Below are positions 52,570-63,939 of a DNA stretch of 64,000 bases, one piece after another. This stretch comes from an uncultured Ilyobacter sp. GTDB lineage: Bacteria; Fusobacteriota; Fusobacteriia; Fusobacteriales; Fusobacteriaceae. Location of the stretch: positions 248,001 through 312,000 of the forward strand of contig NZ_OY764865.1 of the NCBI RefSeq assembly GCF_963668515.1, read 5' to 3'. A program made the translations under genes and the position numbers. Below the pieces are notes generated by a model, which was not told the DNA's origin, made no database searches, and saw nothing but the letters and a program-made list of their open reading frames with translations. The stretch's first letter is position 1; each line of letters starts with the position of its first letter.

Positions 52570-54702
52570 TTATCTGTACCTCTTAAAATTTTCTTCCATC
52601 TCTTTTGTATAGGGGACAACTTCCACCTCTAGTTCGTTCAGATCGGCCCTTGCTATCAAGACCTTCATCTTGTCTCCTAGGTTCATCACGTCTCCCTTAT
52701 CACGGTTCTTCATGACGTAATCTACTTCATCAAATTCATAATAATCGTCAGAAGATACCACATCCCAGAAACAGTCCACATACTCCTCTGTTTCAAAGAA
52801 CACCTTTTTATTGCTGAAACCTACTATTCTGGCATCATATACCTCTCCTACCCTGTCCATCATATATTCCACAACTTTTATTTTCACACTTTCATCCTCT
52901 ATTTTCATGGCATCTCTCTCAGTTTTTGAGATATGCTGGCATACACCGTCTAGAGTCTTAGACCATTTGGCTATCTGCTTCTTGGAGGGATAGCCATTTA
53001 GTGTAGTCCCGAGGATTCTGTGTACAAGCAGGTCCGAGTATCTACGTATAGGGGATGTGAAATGAGTGTAGTAATTTGAAGCGAGTCCGAAGTGACCGGT
53101 GTTGTCTACAGTATATCTCGCCTGTTTTAAAGACATGAGAATAAACTTATGAACTATCATGCTTATATCCTTGTCCTTAGAGTCCTCTATAATTGACTGA
53201 AATCTTTTTGGATGTAGGTCTTCAAAAGAGTGTATCCTGTAGTTAAATTTTGCCAGAGTATCATTTAGAGTTTTGATCCTCTCTGGGTCAGGCTTATCAT
53301 GAGTCCTGTAAACAGAAGGTATCTCCAACCAGAATAATTTTTCAGCTACAGCCTCATTTGCTGATATCATAAAGTCTTCTATTATTTTTTCTGCCTCTCC
53401 TCTTTCACGTCTTTTGAGACTTTCAACCTTTCCTTCATTGTCTAAGACCACTTTTATTTCAGGGATATCAAAATCTATACTTCCTCTTTGATATTTTACA
53501 TCTCTCAAAATTTTAGAAAGTTCAAGCATGGTGAAGAGCATATCTTTTATGTCCTCATACTCTCTTGTGAGCTCTTCATCACCGTCTAATATTTTATTTA
53601 CACCGCTATAGGTCATTCTATGAGCAGTTTTTATCACTGATTTATAAGTTTCGCTATCTACAACTTTCCCAGATGGATCTATCTCCATTTCACATGTAAA
53701 AGTCAGTTTATTTTCCCTAGGATTAAGTGAACACACACCGTTAGATATCTCCTTTGGAAACATTGGAAGCACCCTGTCTACGAGATAGACCGAGTTTCCC
53801 CTCTTCTGTGCCTCCTTGTCTAATAGAATATCCTGTTGTATATAATGAGATACATCTGCTATACTCACTATCAGCTTATAATTTCCATTTTTGAGTTTTT
53901 CCACATAAACTGCATCGTCTAGATCCTTTGCATCCTCTCCATCTATTGTGATTATCGGCAAGTTTCTAAGATCTTTTCTTTTTTTAATTTCATCTTCTGT
54001 TATGGTTTCTTCTACATTACTTACTTCTCTTATTACCTCTGGAGGAAATTCTCCAGACATCCCTTCCCTCTTTATAAGTGCCTCTATCATTGTATTGGTA
54101 TTGTATGGATCTCCTAAAACCTCTTCTACCTCTCCCTCTGGTTTTTTACCCTCTCCTCCCCAGAAAGTTACCCTCACTAGTACCAGTTCTCCGTCTTTTG
54201 CATTTCTCATTCCCCTTTTAGGTATGAAAATATCTTTTCCAAAGGAATGAGTTGGCTTTACAAATCCAAAACTTTCACTTTTTTCAAATATCCCGATTAT
54301 TCTGTCCTTTGATCTTTTTATTACCTTTTCTACTTCCCCCTCTTTTTTCTTTCCTCCATCTGTTTCCTTAGTTACACGTATAAGAACTATATCTCCGTCA
54401 AGGGCCGAATTAAATTTCGATCTTGGTATAAATATTCCCTCAGTTTCAGTATCTACAAAGGCAAACTTGTCCTTTATCACTGTAAAGTTACCTTTTATAA
54501 ATCCCAGGTTTTCAGGGACATTGTATTTACCTCTCTTATTTCTGAGCAGGTCACCACTTTCGATCCACTCCTCAAGTATCTCTCTATTTTGTTTTTTATA
54601 TTTTGTCGACCAGCCCAAAAGACTTGATATCTCATTTAGAGTCAGTGCCTTTTTCCCCCTGATATGTTCTTTTAACTTTTCTAAATCCTTCTCTTTATCC
54701 AT
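52570..54702 (-). CDS. rnr: Ribonuclease R
   Basis: The 710-residue protein has an N-terminal winged-helix segment (about 1-60), two cold-shock/OB domains, and the RNB catalytic domain. In the RNB domain, the DGEDAKDLDDAVYVE motif near residue 255 supplies the metal-binding aspartates. It ends with an S1 domain (VGEVYDARIVGFSNKKVFFE). RNase R degrades structured RNA 3' to 5' and works with tmRNA/SmpB. It begins 3 bases after yqeK and precedes smpB. Confidence 0.95.
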   Translation of the reverse strand: MDKEKDLEKLKEHIRGKKALTLNEISSLLGWSTKYKKQNREILEEWIESGDLLRNKRGKYNVPENLGFIKGNFTVIKDKFAFVDTETEGIFIPRSKFNSALDGDIVLIRVTKETDGGKKKEGEVEKVIKRSKDRIIGIFEKSESFGFVKPTHSFGKDIFIPKRGMRNAKDGELVLVRVTFWGGEGKKPEGEVEEVLGDPYNTNTMIEALIKREGMSGEFPPEVIREVSNVEETITEDEIKKRKDLRNLPIITIDGEDAKDLDDAVYVEKLKNGNYKLIVSIADVSHYIQQDILLDKEAQKRGNSVYLVDRVLPMFPKEISNGVCSLNPRENKLTFTCEMEIDPSGKVVDSETYKSVIKTAHRMTYSGVNKILDGDEELTREYEDIKDMLFTMLELSKILRDVKYQRGSIDFDIPEIKVVLDNEGKVESLKRRERGEAEKIIEDFMISANEAVAEKLFWLEIPSVYRTHDKPDPERIKTLNDTLAKFNYRIHSFEDLHPKRFQSIIEDSKDKDISMIVHKFILMSLKQARYTVDNTGHFGLASNYYTHFTSPIRRYSDLLVHRILGTTLNGYPSKKQIAKWSKTLDGVCQHISKTERDAMKIEDESVKIKVVEYMMDRVGEVYDARIVGFSNKKVFFETEEYVDCFWDVVSSDDYYEFDEVDYVMKNRDKGDVMNLGDKMKVLIARADLNELEVEVVPYTKEMEENFKRYR

Positions 54703-54705
54703 ATA

Positions 54706-55272
54706 TTAGACCTCTCCTCTTTTTACTTTTGCAAGTAACCAGTTTCTCATATCCACCGTATTAGGGTGAATAACTGCCTCTCTTTTTATTAGATACTCTA
54801 TTTTCCTGTCTGCTTCATGAAGTATGGCCATATCTATATTTTCAAAAGCCAGATGTCTTATATGTTCTACGTCTGCATAGTCCCTATTAGGTTCTATAGC
54901 GTCAGCAAGGTATGTTATCTTCTCCACTAGCGACATGCCCCGCCTTCCGATTGTATGATACCTTATGGCATCTAGTATCTCCTGGTCTGTTATTCCAAAT
55001 TTCATTTTTGCATATACACTTCCTGCAAATCCGTGTATCAACTCTCCCAAATGACCGTAATTTTTCAAAGTCTCGTCACAGTCACAAAGTTCTCTCATCT
55101 TAGTAATGGTAAACTGTTTCGAGCAATCATGGAGTAAGGCCGCCTTTCTCACTTTTTCCAAGTTTGCACCGTATTTGCAAGCCAACTCGATGGCCACTTC
55201 TTCAACTCCTAGTATATGTTTATACCTTTTAGGAGTTAGCATAGACTTTATATCATTTTTTATTTTATCCAT
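54706..55272 (-). CDS. yqeK: YqeK-type HD phosphohydrolase (symmetrical Ap4A hydrolase)
   Basis: The 188-residue protein has the HD-domain order of YqeK: KRYKHILGVEEVAIELA, then AALLHDCSKQ with the HD pair, then the third metal histidine in LGELIHGFAGSVYA, and IRYHTIGRRGMS with another His. YqeK hydrolyses Ap4A to two ADP. It is the usual neighbour of nadD or ribosome-silencing genes; here it precedes rnr and smpB. Start ATG follows AGGAATAA. Confidence 0.9.
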   Translation of the reverse strand: MDKIKNDIKSMLTPKRYKHILGVEEVAIELACKYGANLEKVRKAALLHDCSKQFTITKMRELCDCDETLKNYGHLGELIHGFAGSVYAKMKFGITDQEILDAIRYHTIGRRGMSLVEKITYLADAIEPNRDYADVEHIRHLAFENIDMAILHEADRKIEYLIKREAVIHPNTVDMRNWLLAKVKRGEV

Positions 55273-55370
55273 CTTTTATTCCTCCAGTCTGTTGAAAATA
55301 TTTCTCAACCTCTAGCTTATCTCAAAAGAATTATACTTGAAAATTAAAGGGTGACCTTTTTTAGGCCACC

Positions 55371-55958
55371 CTATATTTCAAGGTTTTTTTCGTAGAACTT
55401 AGACAGCCTATAAAAATTAAGCTTATCTATCTCTTTGTTGTTAACAAGAATTTTTACTCTTTTATACTCTGAAGACTCGGTAATACTGTTCACTATAGAA
55501 TATACTATCAGTAACTCCTGTCCAGAGGTTTTCATATTCTCTTTAAATTTATAATTGAAATTAAGATAAATATCTTCCCCGTCTCTATAGGTGTTTAGAA
55601 GTTTTACCCCCTCATCTAAAAAAGGTGCTTCACCCTTCTCTCCTGACTCACTTTTATAAATAAATTCATAATCCATCTCAGATTTTAACAGTTCAAAAAT
55701 TATATCTATCTCATTATGAGAATAACCTTCTACTTCAACCTCTCTCTCCTTCAATTGGAGATTTTCAAGGTTCCCATCAGGAATATAGAGAGTAAATTTT
55801 TCCATCTTGATTTCTTTTTCAAGATGAGATTTTTCAAGTATTACTTTAGGCGGGATCTTATCATATCTTCCTACAACAAGGTAATAAGCTATTCCCGTGG
55901 TAAGAAGTACTGCTCCCAAAAATCCAAGAGCTATATTTTTCTTATTCAAATCTTCCAC
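55371..55958 (-). CDS. GerMN-domain membrane-anchored protein
   Basis: The 195-residue protein has one N-terminal membrane helix (about 10-27) and a GerMN-like extracytoplasmic domain (FTLYIPDGN, LKSEM, GVKLLNTYRDGEDIYLNF, then QELLIVYSIVNSITE). The domain is common in spore-germination GerM and in cell-envelope proteins of non-sporulating bacteria. It starts 6 bases after the amidase gene, so a peptidoglycan-related role is likely. Exact function unknown. Confidence 0.75.
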   Translation of the reverse strand: MEDLNKKNIALGFLGAVLLTTGIAYYLVVGRYDKIPPKVILEKSHLEKEIKMEKFTLYIPDGNLENLQLKEREVEVEGYSHNEIDIIFELLKSEMDYEFIYKSESGEKGEAPFLDEGVKLLNTYRDGEDIYLNFNYKFKENMKTSGQELLIVYSIVNSITESSEYKRVKILVNNKEIDKLNFYRLSKFYEKNLEI

Positions 55959-55964
55959 CTTTCA

Positions 55965-56996
55965 TCAATAAAAATATTTTCTGATATTATCTGCTATCTC
56001 CTCAGCCATCAACCTCTGATATTTTGATTGTTTCAGCTTCCACACATCATACTTATTACTTATAAACCCCAGCTCTAGTAGTACTCCAGGTCCATCAAAT
56101 CCCCTCAGTACTGCAAAATTTGCTCCGTGAACTCCACGATTTTTCATATTTAGCTTTTTAGAATATGTGCTGGCCAGATTTTCTCCGAGTTTTATAGATT
56201 CTTCCTGATTTTTTTTGTATGCCAGCTCACCCATTATCTGAGCTATATCTCCAGAATCTTCCCCATATTTTGCTCCAAAACTATTTTCAAATGATGCTAC
56301 TCTCTCTGCATAAGGCGAAGATTTCTTAGAGAAATAAAAAGCCTCAAATCCCGACCCTTTGCCGCTCTTATCAGCGTTGGCGTGGATACTTATAAACATA
56401 TCACTCTTGCTCTTGTTTCCAGCTCTTGGTCGCTGAGCTAGACTTACGAAATTATCTGTTGATCTAGTCATTACCACATTAAAGTCTCTTAAAAGTTCAT
56501 TTCTGAGATAATTTGCCACTGAAAAAACAATATCTTTTTCATGGTATTTATTGAACCCAACTGCCCCGGGATCTTTTCCTCCGTGCCCTGCATCGATTAC
56601 TATGGTGTACTCTTTCTCGTTCACTTTTCCAGAAAAATCCATTACAACTCTCACAGGGTTAGTTCTGTAGGATGTCCTGAAATTTACATTTTTATTTAGA
56701 AATGCAAAAACTCCAGTAGAATTACCGTATTTTACCACATTTACTTTCTCTATATAATTACCATTTAACACTCGGCTTTTAAAATTATTTCCTGCCTCTG
56801 TACCTGGGAGCTCTATAAACAAAAGTCGGCTGGCCTCATCATAATCTATAGAAAATCTAGGTTTTATTGTCCCATCTACATCTATAACCATTTGAGGTGG
56901 ATTACCGTTAAATCTTATCCCTTTTAAGTTAATAAGTTGGGAAAATGATAATGTATATACCAATATTGTCAATAAAAAAACTAGATGTCGTTTCAT
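55965..56996 (-). CDS. N-acetylmuramoyl-L-alanine amidase with AMIN domain
   Basis: From ATG at 56996 (GGAG 6 bases upstream) the 343-residue protein has a signal peptide (KRHLVFLLTILVYTLSFS). An AMIN domain follows (INLKGIRFNGNPPQMVIDVDG) and then an Amidase_3 catalytic domain. Zinc ligands are His in VIDAGHGGKDPGA, Glu in KYHEKDIVFSVA, His in SIHANAD, and the catalytic Glu in VLLELGFISN. It cleaves the amide between muramic acid and the stem peptide and helps cell separation. The longer ATG at 57059 lies inside the yajC terminator and is unlikely. Confidence 0.92.
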   Translation of the reverse strand: MKRHLVFLLTILVYTLSFSQLINLKGIRFNGNPPQMVIDVDGTIKPRFSIDYDEASRLLFIELPGTEAGNNFKSRVLNGNYIEKVNVVKYGNSTGVFAFLNKNVNFRTSYRTNPVRVVMDFSGKVNEKEYTIVIDAGHGGKDPGAVGFNKYHEKDIVFSVANYLRNELLRDFNVVMTRSTDNFVSLAQRPRAGNKSKSDMFISIHANADKSGKGSGFEAFYFSKKSSPYAERVASFENSFGAKYGEDSGDIAQIMGELAYKKNQEESIKLGENLASTYSKKLNMKNRGVHGANFAVLRGFDGPGVLLELGFISNKYDVWKLKQSKYQRLMAEEIADNIRKYFY

Positions 56997-57016
56997 AATC
57001 CACTCCTTAATAGAGA

Positions 57017-57044
57017 AAAAACGACAATTATAAATTGTCGTTTT
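57017..57044 (-). terminator. Terminator after yajC
   Basis: AAAACGACAATT/AATTGTCGTTTT is a perfect stem that starts right after the yajC stop, with a T-run on the minus strand. Confidence 0.8.
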
Positions 57045-57348
57045 ATTTGCTGTAAACATTTGCTATTGAACTCTTTTTCATAGTAAGGTTTACACCTTTA
57101 TCTACTCTTATAACTACAAATTCATCATTTACAGACACTACCTCACCTTTGATTCCTCCGGCTGTGATAATCTGAGTACCTGAATGAAGTGATGCCATCA
57201 TTTCTTGATGTTTTTTTTGTTTCTTTTTATTTGGTCTTATCAATAAAAAGTAAAATACAGCTGCCCATACAACAACAGTAACAATCATACCTGTATAATT
57301 TGCAGGTTTAGCTCCCTCTGCAGCATAAGCTATAAAATTATTTAACAT
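57043..57348 (-). CDS. yajC: Preprotein translocase subunit YajC
   Basis: The product from ATG at 57348 has 101 residues, one membrane helix (about 18-38), then FLLIRPNKKKQKKHQEMMASL and the soluble GTQIITAGGIKGEVVSV region characteristic of YajC. It is an accessory of the Sec translocase. A start further upstream (57399) lacks a ribosome site, whereas AAGGAGG lies before 57348. It is encoded between dnaJ and the amidase. Confidence 0.93.
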   Translation of the reverse strand: MLNNFIAYAAEGAKPANYTGMIVTVVVWAAVFYFLLIRPNKKKQKKHQEMMASLHSGTQIITAGGIKGEVVSVNDEFVVIRVDKGVNLTMKKSSIANVYSK

Positions 57349-57429
57349 TTTTGTCCTCCTTGGGTATCTAAAAACTACTCTATATTTTGAGTATATCACA
57401 GATAAACTGCTTTTTCAACTTAGCTGTTT

Positions 57430-58596
57430 TTATACAAATAAATTTTTTATTTTATCAAAAAATGTTTTTTTCATATTGTAGTTCTTATCTTTTAGACTCT
57501 TGTCAAAGGACTTCAACAGTTCTTTCTGGCTGTCATTTAGATTTGTAGGTATTTCTATCACTATCTTAACCAGTTGATCACCTCTACCGTACCCCCTTGT
57601 ATTAGGCATCCCTTTTTCTTTCAGTCTGAATACTTTTCCATTTTGTGTTCCTGCAGGTATTTTCATTTTTATTTTACCTTCGATGGTTGGTATTTCAAGA
57701 TCTCCTCCAAGAGTGGCGTGGGCATATGAAATAGGTATTTCACACACTAAATCATCATCTATCCTCTCAAAAATACTATGCTGCTTCACTTTTATATAGA
57801 TATAAAGATCTCCATTTGGTCCTCCTGAAGGGCTGGCCTCTCCCATTCCAGAAAGTCTTAGTCTCTGACCGTCATCTATACCGGCTGGTATTTTGACAGT
57901 TTTTTCCACGACCTCTTTTTCTATACCTGTTCCGCCGCAATTACTACATTTCTTTTTAGGCACTTCTCCCTTACCGTGACACTGATCACATTCCACTACA
58001 GTCTCAAAGTTCCCAAGCATTGTTCTTTGTGTCTGCTTGACTCTTCCCTGACCATTACACTTGCTGCAAGTCTGCATACCTGATCCAGGTTCTGCACCTG
58101 TTCCGCTGCATGTATGACATTTACCATTTTTTTCATATTTTATATGTTTTTCAACACCTTTAGAAGCTTCTTCAAGAGTTATCTCTACACTATATCTTAA
58201 ATCGGCTCCTGGCTGTACAGTTCTTCTTCTGCCTCTCTGATCTCCAAATCCAGAACCAGAACCACCAAAAAATGAACTGAATATATCTCCTAAATCCTCA
58301 AAATCTCCGAATCCACCGAATCCACCAAAGCCTCCGGCTCCTCCAGCTCCTCCCTGTTCAAAAGCTGCATGTCCAAATCTGTCGTACTGCGCTCTCTTTT
58401 GAGAATCTGAAAGTACCTGATAAGCATCATTTAATTCTTTAAATTTTGCTTCAGCATTCTTCTTTTCATCTTCGTTGGCATTGGTAAATTTATCTGGATG
58501 GTATTTCATGGCGGCCTTTCTGTAGGCCTTCTTGATTTCAGCCTCTGATGCATCTTTTGAAATACCCAGTATTTCGTAGTAATCTTTTTTAGCCAT
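57430..58596 (-). CDS. dnaJ: Chaperone DnaJ
   Basis: The 388-residue protein is a type I DnaJ. It has a J domain with HPD (KYHPDKF, about residue 33), a Gly/Phe-rich region (about 75-115), and a zinc domain with four CxxCxGxG motifs (CHTCSGTG, CSKCNGQG, CDQCHGKG, CSNCGGTG). The C-terminal substrate-binding domain follows. It stimulates DnaK ATPase. It is separated from dnaK by two enzyme genes and a dispersed repeat, so it is not strictly in the hrcA-grpE-dnaK operon. No CIRCE was seen before it. Confidence 0.97.
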   Translation of the reverse strand: MAKKDYYEILGISKDASEAEIKKAYRKAAMKYHPDKFTNANEDEKKNAEAKFKELNDAYQVLSDSQKRAQYDRFGHAAFEQGGAGGAGGFGGFGGFGDFEDLGDIFSSFFGGSGSGFGDQRGRRRTVQPGADLRYSVEITLEEASKGVEKHIKYEKNGKCHTCSGTGAEPGSGMQTCSKCNGQGRVKQTQRTMLGNFETVVECDQCHGKGEVPKKKCSNCGGTGIEKEVVEKTVKIPAGIDDGQRLRLSGMGEASPSGGPNGDLYIYIKVKQHSIFERIDDDLVCEIPISYAHATLGGDLEIPTIEGKIKMKIPAGTQNGKVFRLKEKGMPNTRGYGRGDQLVKIVIEIPTNLNDSQKELLKSFDKSLKDKNYNMKKTFFDKIKNLFV

Positions 58597-58696
58597 AAAA
58601 CGCTCCCTCCGTAATTTATCACAAAATATTATAACATAAATTCAATTTTTTTTACAGGCTTACTTCCCCTCTATACACCCCTCAAACAGGGCTTGG

Positions 58697-59185
58697 TTAT
58701 TGAGCTCTGCTCTTGTCATCCATAGCTCTTTTTATCTCCTTCTCTCTTTGGAGGAGATATTCCTTCCGCCATAAACCTCCTGCATAACCCGTAAGTTTCC
58801 CATTTTTTCCTATTACCCTGTGACAGGGAACCACTATACCGATGGGATTCTTGCCGTTAGCTCCTCCCACAGCCCTGACAGCCTTGGGATTTCCTATGTT
58901 TTCAGCCTGTACTTTATAGGAGATACTCTCTCCGTAAGGTATTTTAGAGAGTTCTTTCCAGCACCTAACCTGAAAATCTGTCCCCTGCATATCCAGCTTT
59001 ACTGAAAACTTCATTCTGTTTTCGTAAAAATATTCTTCTAGTTCCTTCCTGCACTTTAGAACCATGGGGCTTTTTATCTCATCTTTTTTACTATTTACAA
59101 ACTCCACCGAGCTTATGCCCTCTGAGTTTTCACAAATCTCTATGATACCCAAAACCGAATGTTCTAAATAGACTCTTCCCACCAT
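58697..59185 (-). CDS. ogt: Methylated-DNA-protein-cysteine S-methyltransferase
   Basis: The 162-residue protein has the alkyltransferase core: [39 protein letters not shown] with acceptor Cys121, and the family's [12 protein letters not shown] ending. It removes methyl groups from O6-methylguanine by suicide transfer to Cys121. The gene follows a GNAT gene by 8 bases on the same strand and precedes dnaJ by 100 bases. Confidence 0.95.
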   Translation of the reverse strand: MVGRVYLEHSVLGIIEICENSEGISSVEFVNSKKDEIKSPMVLKCRKELEEYFYENRMKFSVKLDMQGTDFQVRCWKELSKIPYGESISYKVQAENIGNPKAVRAVGGANGKNPIGIVVPCHRVIGKNGKLTGYAGGLWRKEYLLQREKEIKRAMDDKSRAQ

Positions 59186-59193
59186 AAGAAAGC

Positions 59194-59649
59194 CTATATC
59201 TTCTTATTCATATATACATCTGTTATCTCATAGCCCATTTTTCTATAGGATGCTATTGCACCCTCATTGTATCCAAAAGAATGCAGATTTATTTTCTTGG
59301 CTCCATAATCATATGATTTTTCTTCTAATGCTTCTACTACTTTTATCTCATAGTCATTTCCCTTAAATTCATCATATACACAGAGGGCGTTTATAAAGAC
59401 AGATTTGTTAAAAATATTAAACCAGATAAATCCTATTTTTTTCTCTTCATCCTCATAAGCAGTCATGAGATAATGATTGCTTGTATCTACACCATCTTTC
59501 AATATTTTCTCAAGTGTTTCTTTAGACAGTTCTATAGCTTCATCTTGCTGCCAGTGTCCCACTCTCACTTTTTCCTTGGCATAGTCAGATATCAATTTCC
59601 CTTTTATGACATCATATTCGTTCTGTTTCATTTTAACCAATTTAAGCAT
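59194..59649 (-). CDS. GNAT-family N-acetyltransferase
   Basis: The 151-residue protein has the GNAT layout: a beta-strand region [13 protein letters not shown], then [26 protein letters not shown] (the acetyl-CoA region, though the usual QxxGxG/A is not conserved), then [26 protein letters not shown], which is the standard GNAT C-terminal motif. The substrate is unknown. It is probably in an operon with the methyltransferase that follows. Confidence 0.8.
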   Translation of the reverse strand: MLKLVKMKQNEYDVIKGKLISDYAKEKVRVGHWQQDEAIELSKETLEKILKDGVDTSNHYLMTAYEDEEKKIGFIWFNIFNKSVFINALCVYDEFKGNDYEIKVVEALEEKSYDYGAKKINLHSFGYNEGAIASYRKMGYEITDVYMNKKI

Positions 59650-59714
59650 AGTATCGAAGCCTCCCTTTTTAAAACCTTTTCACTGAATATCTTACCATAA
59701 ATAAAGTTTTTATT

Positions 59715-60230
59715 TAACTTAAGTTGTCTTTTAAATTCTAATTGAATTATTGAATTTCTCCGAACTTCTGTTACTTTTCCTTGATGAAAAGTAACCAAAA
59801 ATCAAGGCCTGTGAAAAATAAGCTAAATACCTTCGGAAATCTAAGTAAAAATCAAAACTCGCTTCGCTCAGACAGTTGATTTTTTCTAGAGATTTCTCTC
59901 AGTCATTCTTAACGCTTATTTTGTCAATGGCCGAAAATTTAAAAAACTTTTTGAGTGCATAAAATCTAAAATATCTATGCGCTTGCTTTTTAGTTGAGAT
60001 AACATGTTTTTATAATTTTTGAATTTTCAAGTCGCAGGGCTTATACAGGAAAAAACCTGCACTTAGCCGTCCAACAGAATAAGTTCCGCAGGGAACCGAG
60101 GACTGTAGCTTACAAAGGCGATAATAGAAATATCTACCCACTAGACATTTGAAAATTCTTGAACTTTTGATTACTTTTCTTTCAAGAGAAAAGTAATAAA
60201 TTCAGTAATTTATAAAAATCAAAAACAACT
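59715..60230 (-). repeat. Dispersed noncoding repeat, copy 2
   Basis: No gene is supportable in this stretch. Read on the minus strand, 59760-59940 contains the same ordered blocks as copy 1 at 27960-28380: GCGTTAAGAATGAC, GTCTGAGCGAAGCGAG, TTTTTCACAGGC and GGTTACTTTTC with GAAAAGTAAC. A further terminal-type hairpin (GATTACTTTTC, GAAAAGTAAT) is at 60170-60205 in the plus orientation, so both ends of this region carry related arms in inverted orientation. It may be a non-autonomous element. Confidence 0.6.
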
Positions 60231-60275
60231 AATATTTTTTATAAAAACTTTAAAATAATTTTCATCATAATCTTT

Positions 60276-60309
60276 GAAAAAGGGAATAGAGCCTAAAACT
60301 CTATTCCCT
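60276..60309 (-). terminator. Terminator after dnaK
   Basis: AGGGAATAGAG/CTCTATTCCCT is a perfect 11-bp stem with a 7-base loop and a T-run on the minus strand. Confidence 0.85.
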
Positions 60310-60338
60310 GTATTCTAAGCTTTTGCTTAAATATTTGA

Positions 60339-62171
<1,833 letters not shown>

Positions 62172-62207
62172 CTAAAAAATTAATTTTAAATATTTATCTG
62201 AAATATA

Positions 62208-62792
62208 CTATTTTTTACATACCTTGACCATAGAAGGTCTGATTACTTTCCCTTTTAGCTTATATCCTTTTTGGAGTTCCAATATTATATCATCATTTTC
62301 ATGCTCAGGACTGTCCTCGGCAATTACTGCCATATGCAGATGGGGATCAAACTTTTGTCCCTCTGTTTTTATAGCCTCTACACCCTCTTCATTCATGATT
62401 CCATGCATCTGACTTAGTGTCATCTCCACTCCCTTTACAAGAGAGTCAAAATCCTTTGTTTCTGATGACGCAGCCACTCCTCTTTCAAGGTTGTCTACAG
62501 CTTCTATTACCTTTGTCATTACTTTTTCAGAAGCATATTTTCTAAGTTCTTCTGCTTCCTTCTCTTTTCTTTTTGTAAAGTTTTGGAAATCAGCCTGTTT
62601 TCTAAGATATGCCTGTTTCCACTCCTCTACTTCTGATTCTATTTTGTCTATTTTATCAGTCAATGTTTCAGCTTCACCGTTTACCTCTTCTGCATCTATG
62701 ATTGTTTCGTCTTTAGAAACAGCTTCTTTCTTTCCCTCTTTTTCAATTTCATCTAAAATTTCATCAGATTTTTTTTTCATCTTTTCCGCCAT
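62208..62792 (-). CDS. grpE: Nucleotide exchange factor GrpE
   Basis: The 194-residue protein has a long acidic coiled-coil N-terminal half (about 1-85) and the GrpE core NFTKRKEKEAEELRKYASEK, followed by ILELQKGYKLKGKVIRPSMVKV. It releases ADP from DnaK. It starts directly after the hrcA stop, so the two are coupled. Confidence 0.96.
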   Translation of the reverse strand: MAEKMKKKSDEILDEIEKEGKKEAVSKDETIIDAEEVNGEAETLTDKIDKIESEVEEWKQAYLRKQADFQNFTKRKEKEAEELRKYASEKVMTKVIEAVDNLERGVAASSETKDFDSLVKGVEMTLSQMHGIMNEEGVEAIKTEGQKFDPHLHMAVIAEDSPEHENDDIILELQKGYKLKGKVIRPSMVKVCKK

Positions 62793-63815
62793 CTACCTCT
62801 CCTTTTTGTGCTCAATTTCTTCTATTACTTTATTCACCTCTTTAGTCACATACTTTACCAGCCCCATGGTCTTTGAATAAGCCATTCTTCTAGGACCGAT
62901 AACCCCTATAACTCCCTGGGACTCGCCCATTTTATAGACTGAATATACAAAACTAAAGTCCTCTAATCCTTTTATATTTAATTCATCCCCGAAAACAACG
63001 TTTACATCTCCGTAATCATGTTCTCTAGATTTTACCAGAATTTCAAAAATCTCTTTCATTCCCTTTTTCTTATTGAAGAGTTCAAGAGTCTCTCTGGCTT
63101 CCTCTACGCTTTTATTCTGAAATATGCTCGATGCATTATTCATATAAAATTTACCCTCTATGTCCTGAAAAACTTCATTTTCAAGATTGCTCAGTACCGG
63201 GTTGTCCTTTTCTAGGATAAATTCCTCAACTTCATAGCTTTTAAGTTCACCTTTTCTTAGTTTTTCATTTAGTTCCTTTGACACTGCAGCCAATTCTTCA
63301 CGGCTCAATCCATGCTCGAGAGATATTTTTTTGGTTCTCACCGCCATGTTATCCATTACGATGACCGCCATTATCAAGTAGTCGTCTATATGAACCAACT
63401 CTACTTTTTTTATACCTTCTCTTTTTATATCTGGTTCTACAACTATTCCTGCATAGGAAGTAAGTTTCGATAGAAGAGTAGATGTCTTCTTAAGAATATC
63501 CTCGAGTTCACTTACCCTAAGCTCATAGGCCATATCGATTTTTTTTCTTTCCTCTTTGGATATTTTCTCTACCTTCAACAACTCATGGAGATAAAACTTA
63601 TATCCTTTATCAGTGGGAATCCTCCCTGAAGATGTATGGGTCTTGGCGATATATCCCATATCCTCAAGATCTGCCATTACATTTCTTATGGTTGCTGAAG
63701 ACAGCTCGATATTATATTTTTTTACCAGGGTTCTCGAGCCTATTGTATCCCCAAAGGTTAAATAATAATCAATTATGACTCCTAGTACCAGTTTTTCTCT
63801 GTCTGAAATAGCCAT
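62793..63815 (-). CDS. hrcA: Heat-inducible transcription repressor HrcA
   Basis: From ATG at 63815 (AGGAG 7 bases upstream) the product has 340 residues. It has a winged-helix DNA-binding domain (GSRTLVKKYNIELSSATIRNVMADLEDMG) and the HrcA core, including RKGELKSYEV and VIGVIGPRRMAYSKTMGLVKYV at the end. It represses its own operon by binding CIRCE. A longer ATG at 63836 lies inside CIRCE and is unlikely. It is first in hrcA-grpE-dnaK. Confidence 0.96.
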   Translation of the reverse strand: MAISDREKLVLGVIIDYYLTFGDTIGSRTLVKKYNIELSSATIRNVMADLEDMGYIAKTHTSSGRIPTDKGYKFYLHELLKVEKISKEERKKIDMAYELRVSELEDILKKTSTLLSKLTSYAGIVVEPDIKREGIKKVELVHIDDYLIMAVIVMDNMAVRTKKISLEHGLSREELAAVSKELNEKLRKGELKSYEVEEFILEKDNPVLSNLENEVFQDIEGKFYMNNASSIFQNKSVEEARETLELFNKKKGMKEIFEILVKSREHDYGDVNVVFGDELNIKGLEDFSFVYSVYKMGESQGVIGVIGPRRMAYSKTMGLVKYVTKEVNKVIEEIEHKKER

Positions 63816-63829
63816 ATTACCACTCCTTG

Positions 63830-63897
63830 TTAGCACTCATTTCAAAAGAGTGCTAATCCACGCCAATAATATAACATTTAAACTTATTTTTTGTCAA
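63830..63897 (-). promoter_or_regulatory. Heat-shock promoter with CIRCE operator
   Basis: CIRCE is perfect: TTAGCACTC (63830-63838), nine bases, GAGTGCTAA (63848-63856). On the minus strand -35 TTGACA (63892-63897) and -10 TATATT (63868-63873) with 18-base spacing precede it. HrcA bound here would block the first transcribed bases. Confidence 0.93.
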
Positions 63898-63909
63898 GGG
63901 GTTCAGCAA

Positions 63910-63938
63910 AAAATTAGCCACCTTTTTATAGATGGCTA
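63910..63938 (-). terminator. Terminator of the GGDEF gene
   Basis: TTAGCCA and TGGCTAA arms with a 12-base loop, followed on the minus strand by six T residues, directly after the stop of the gene cut by the window edge. Confidence 0.75.
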
Positions 63939-63939
63939 A

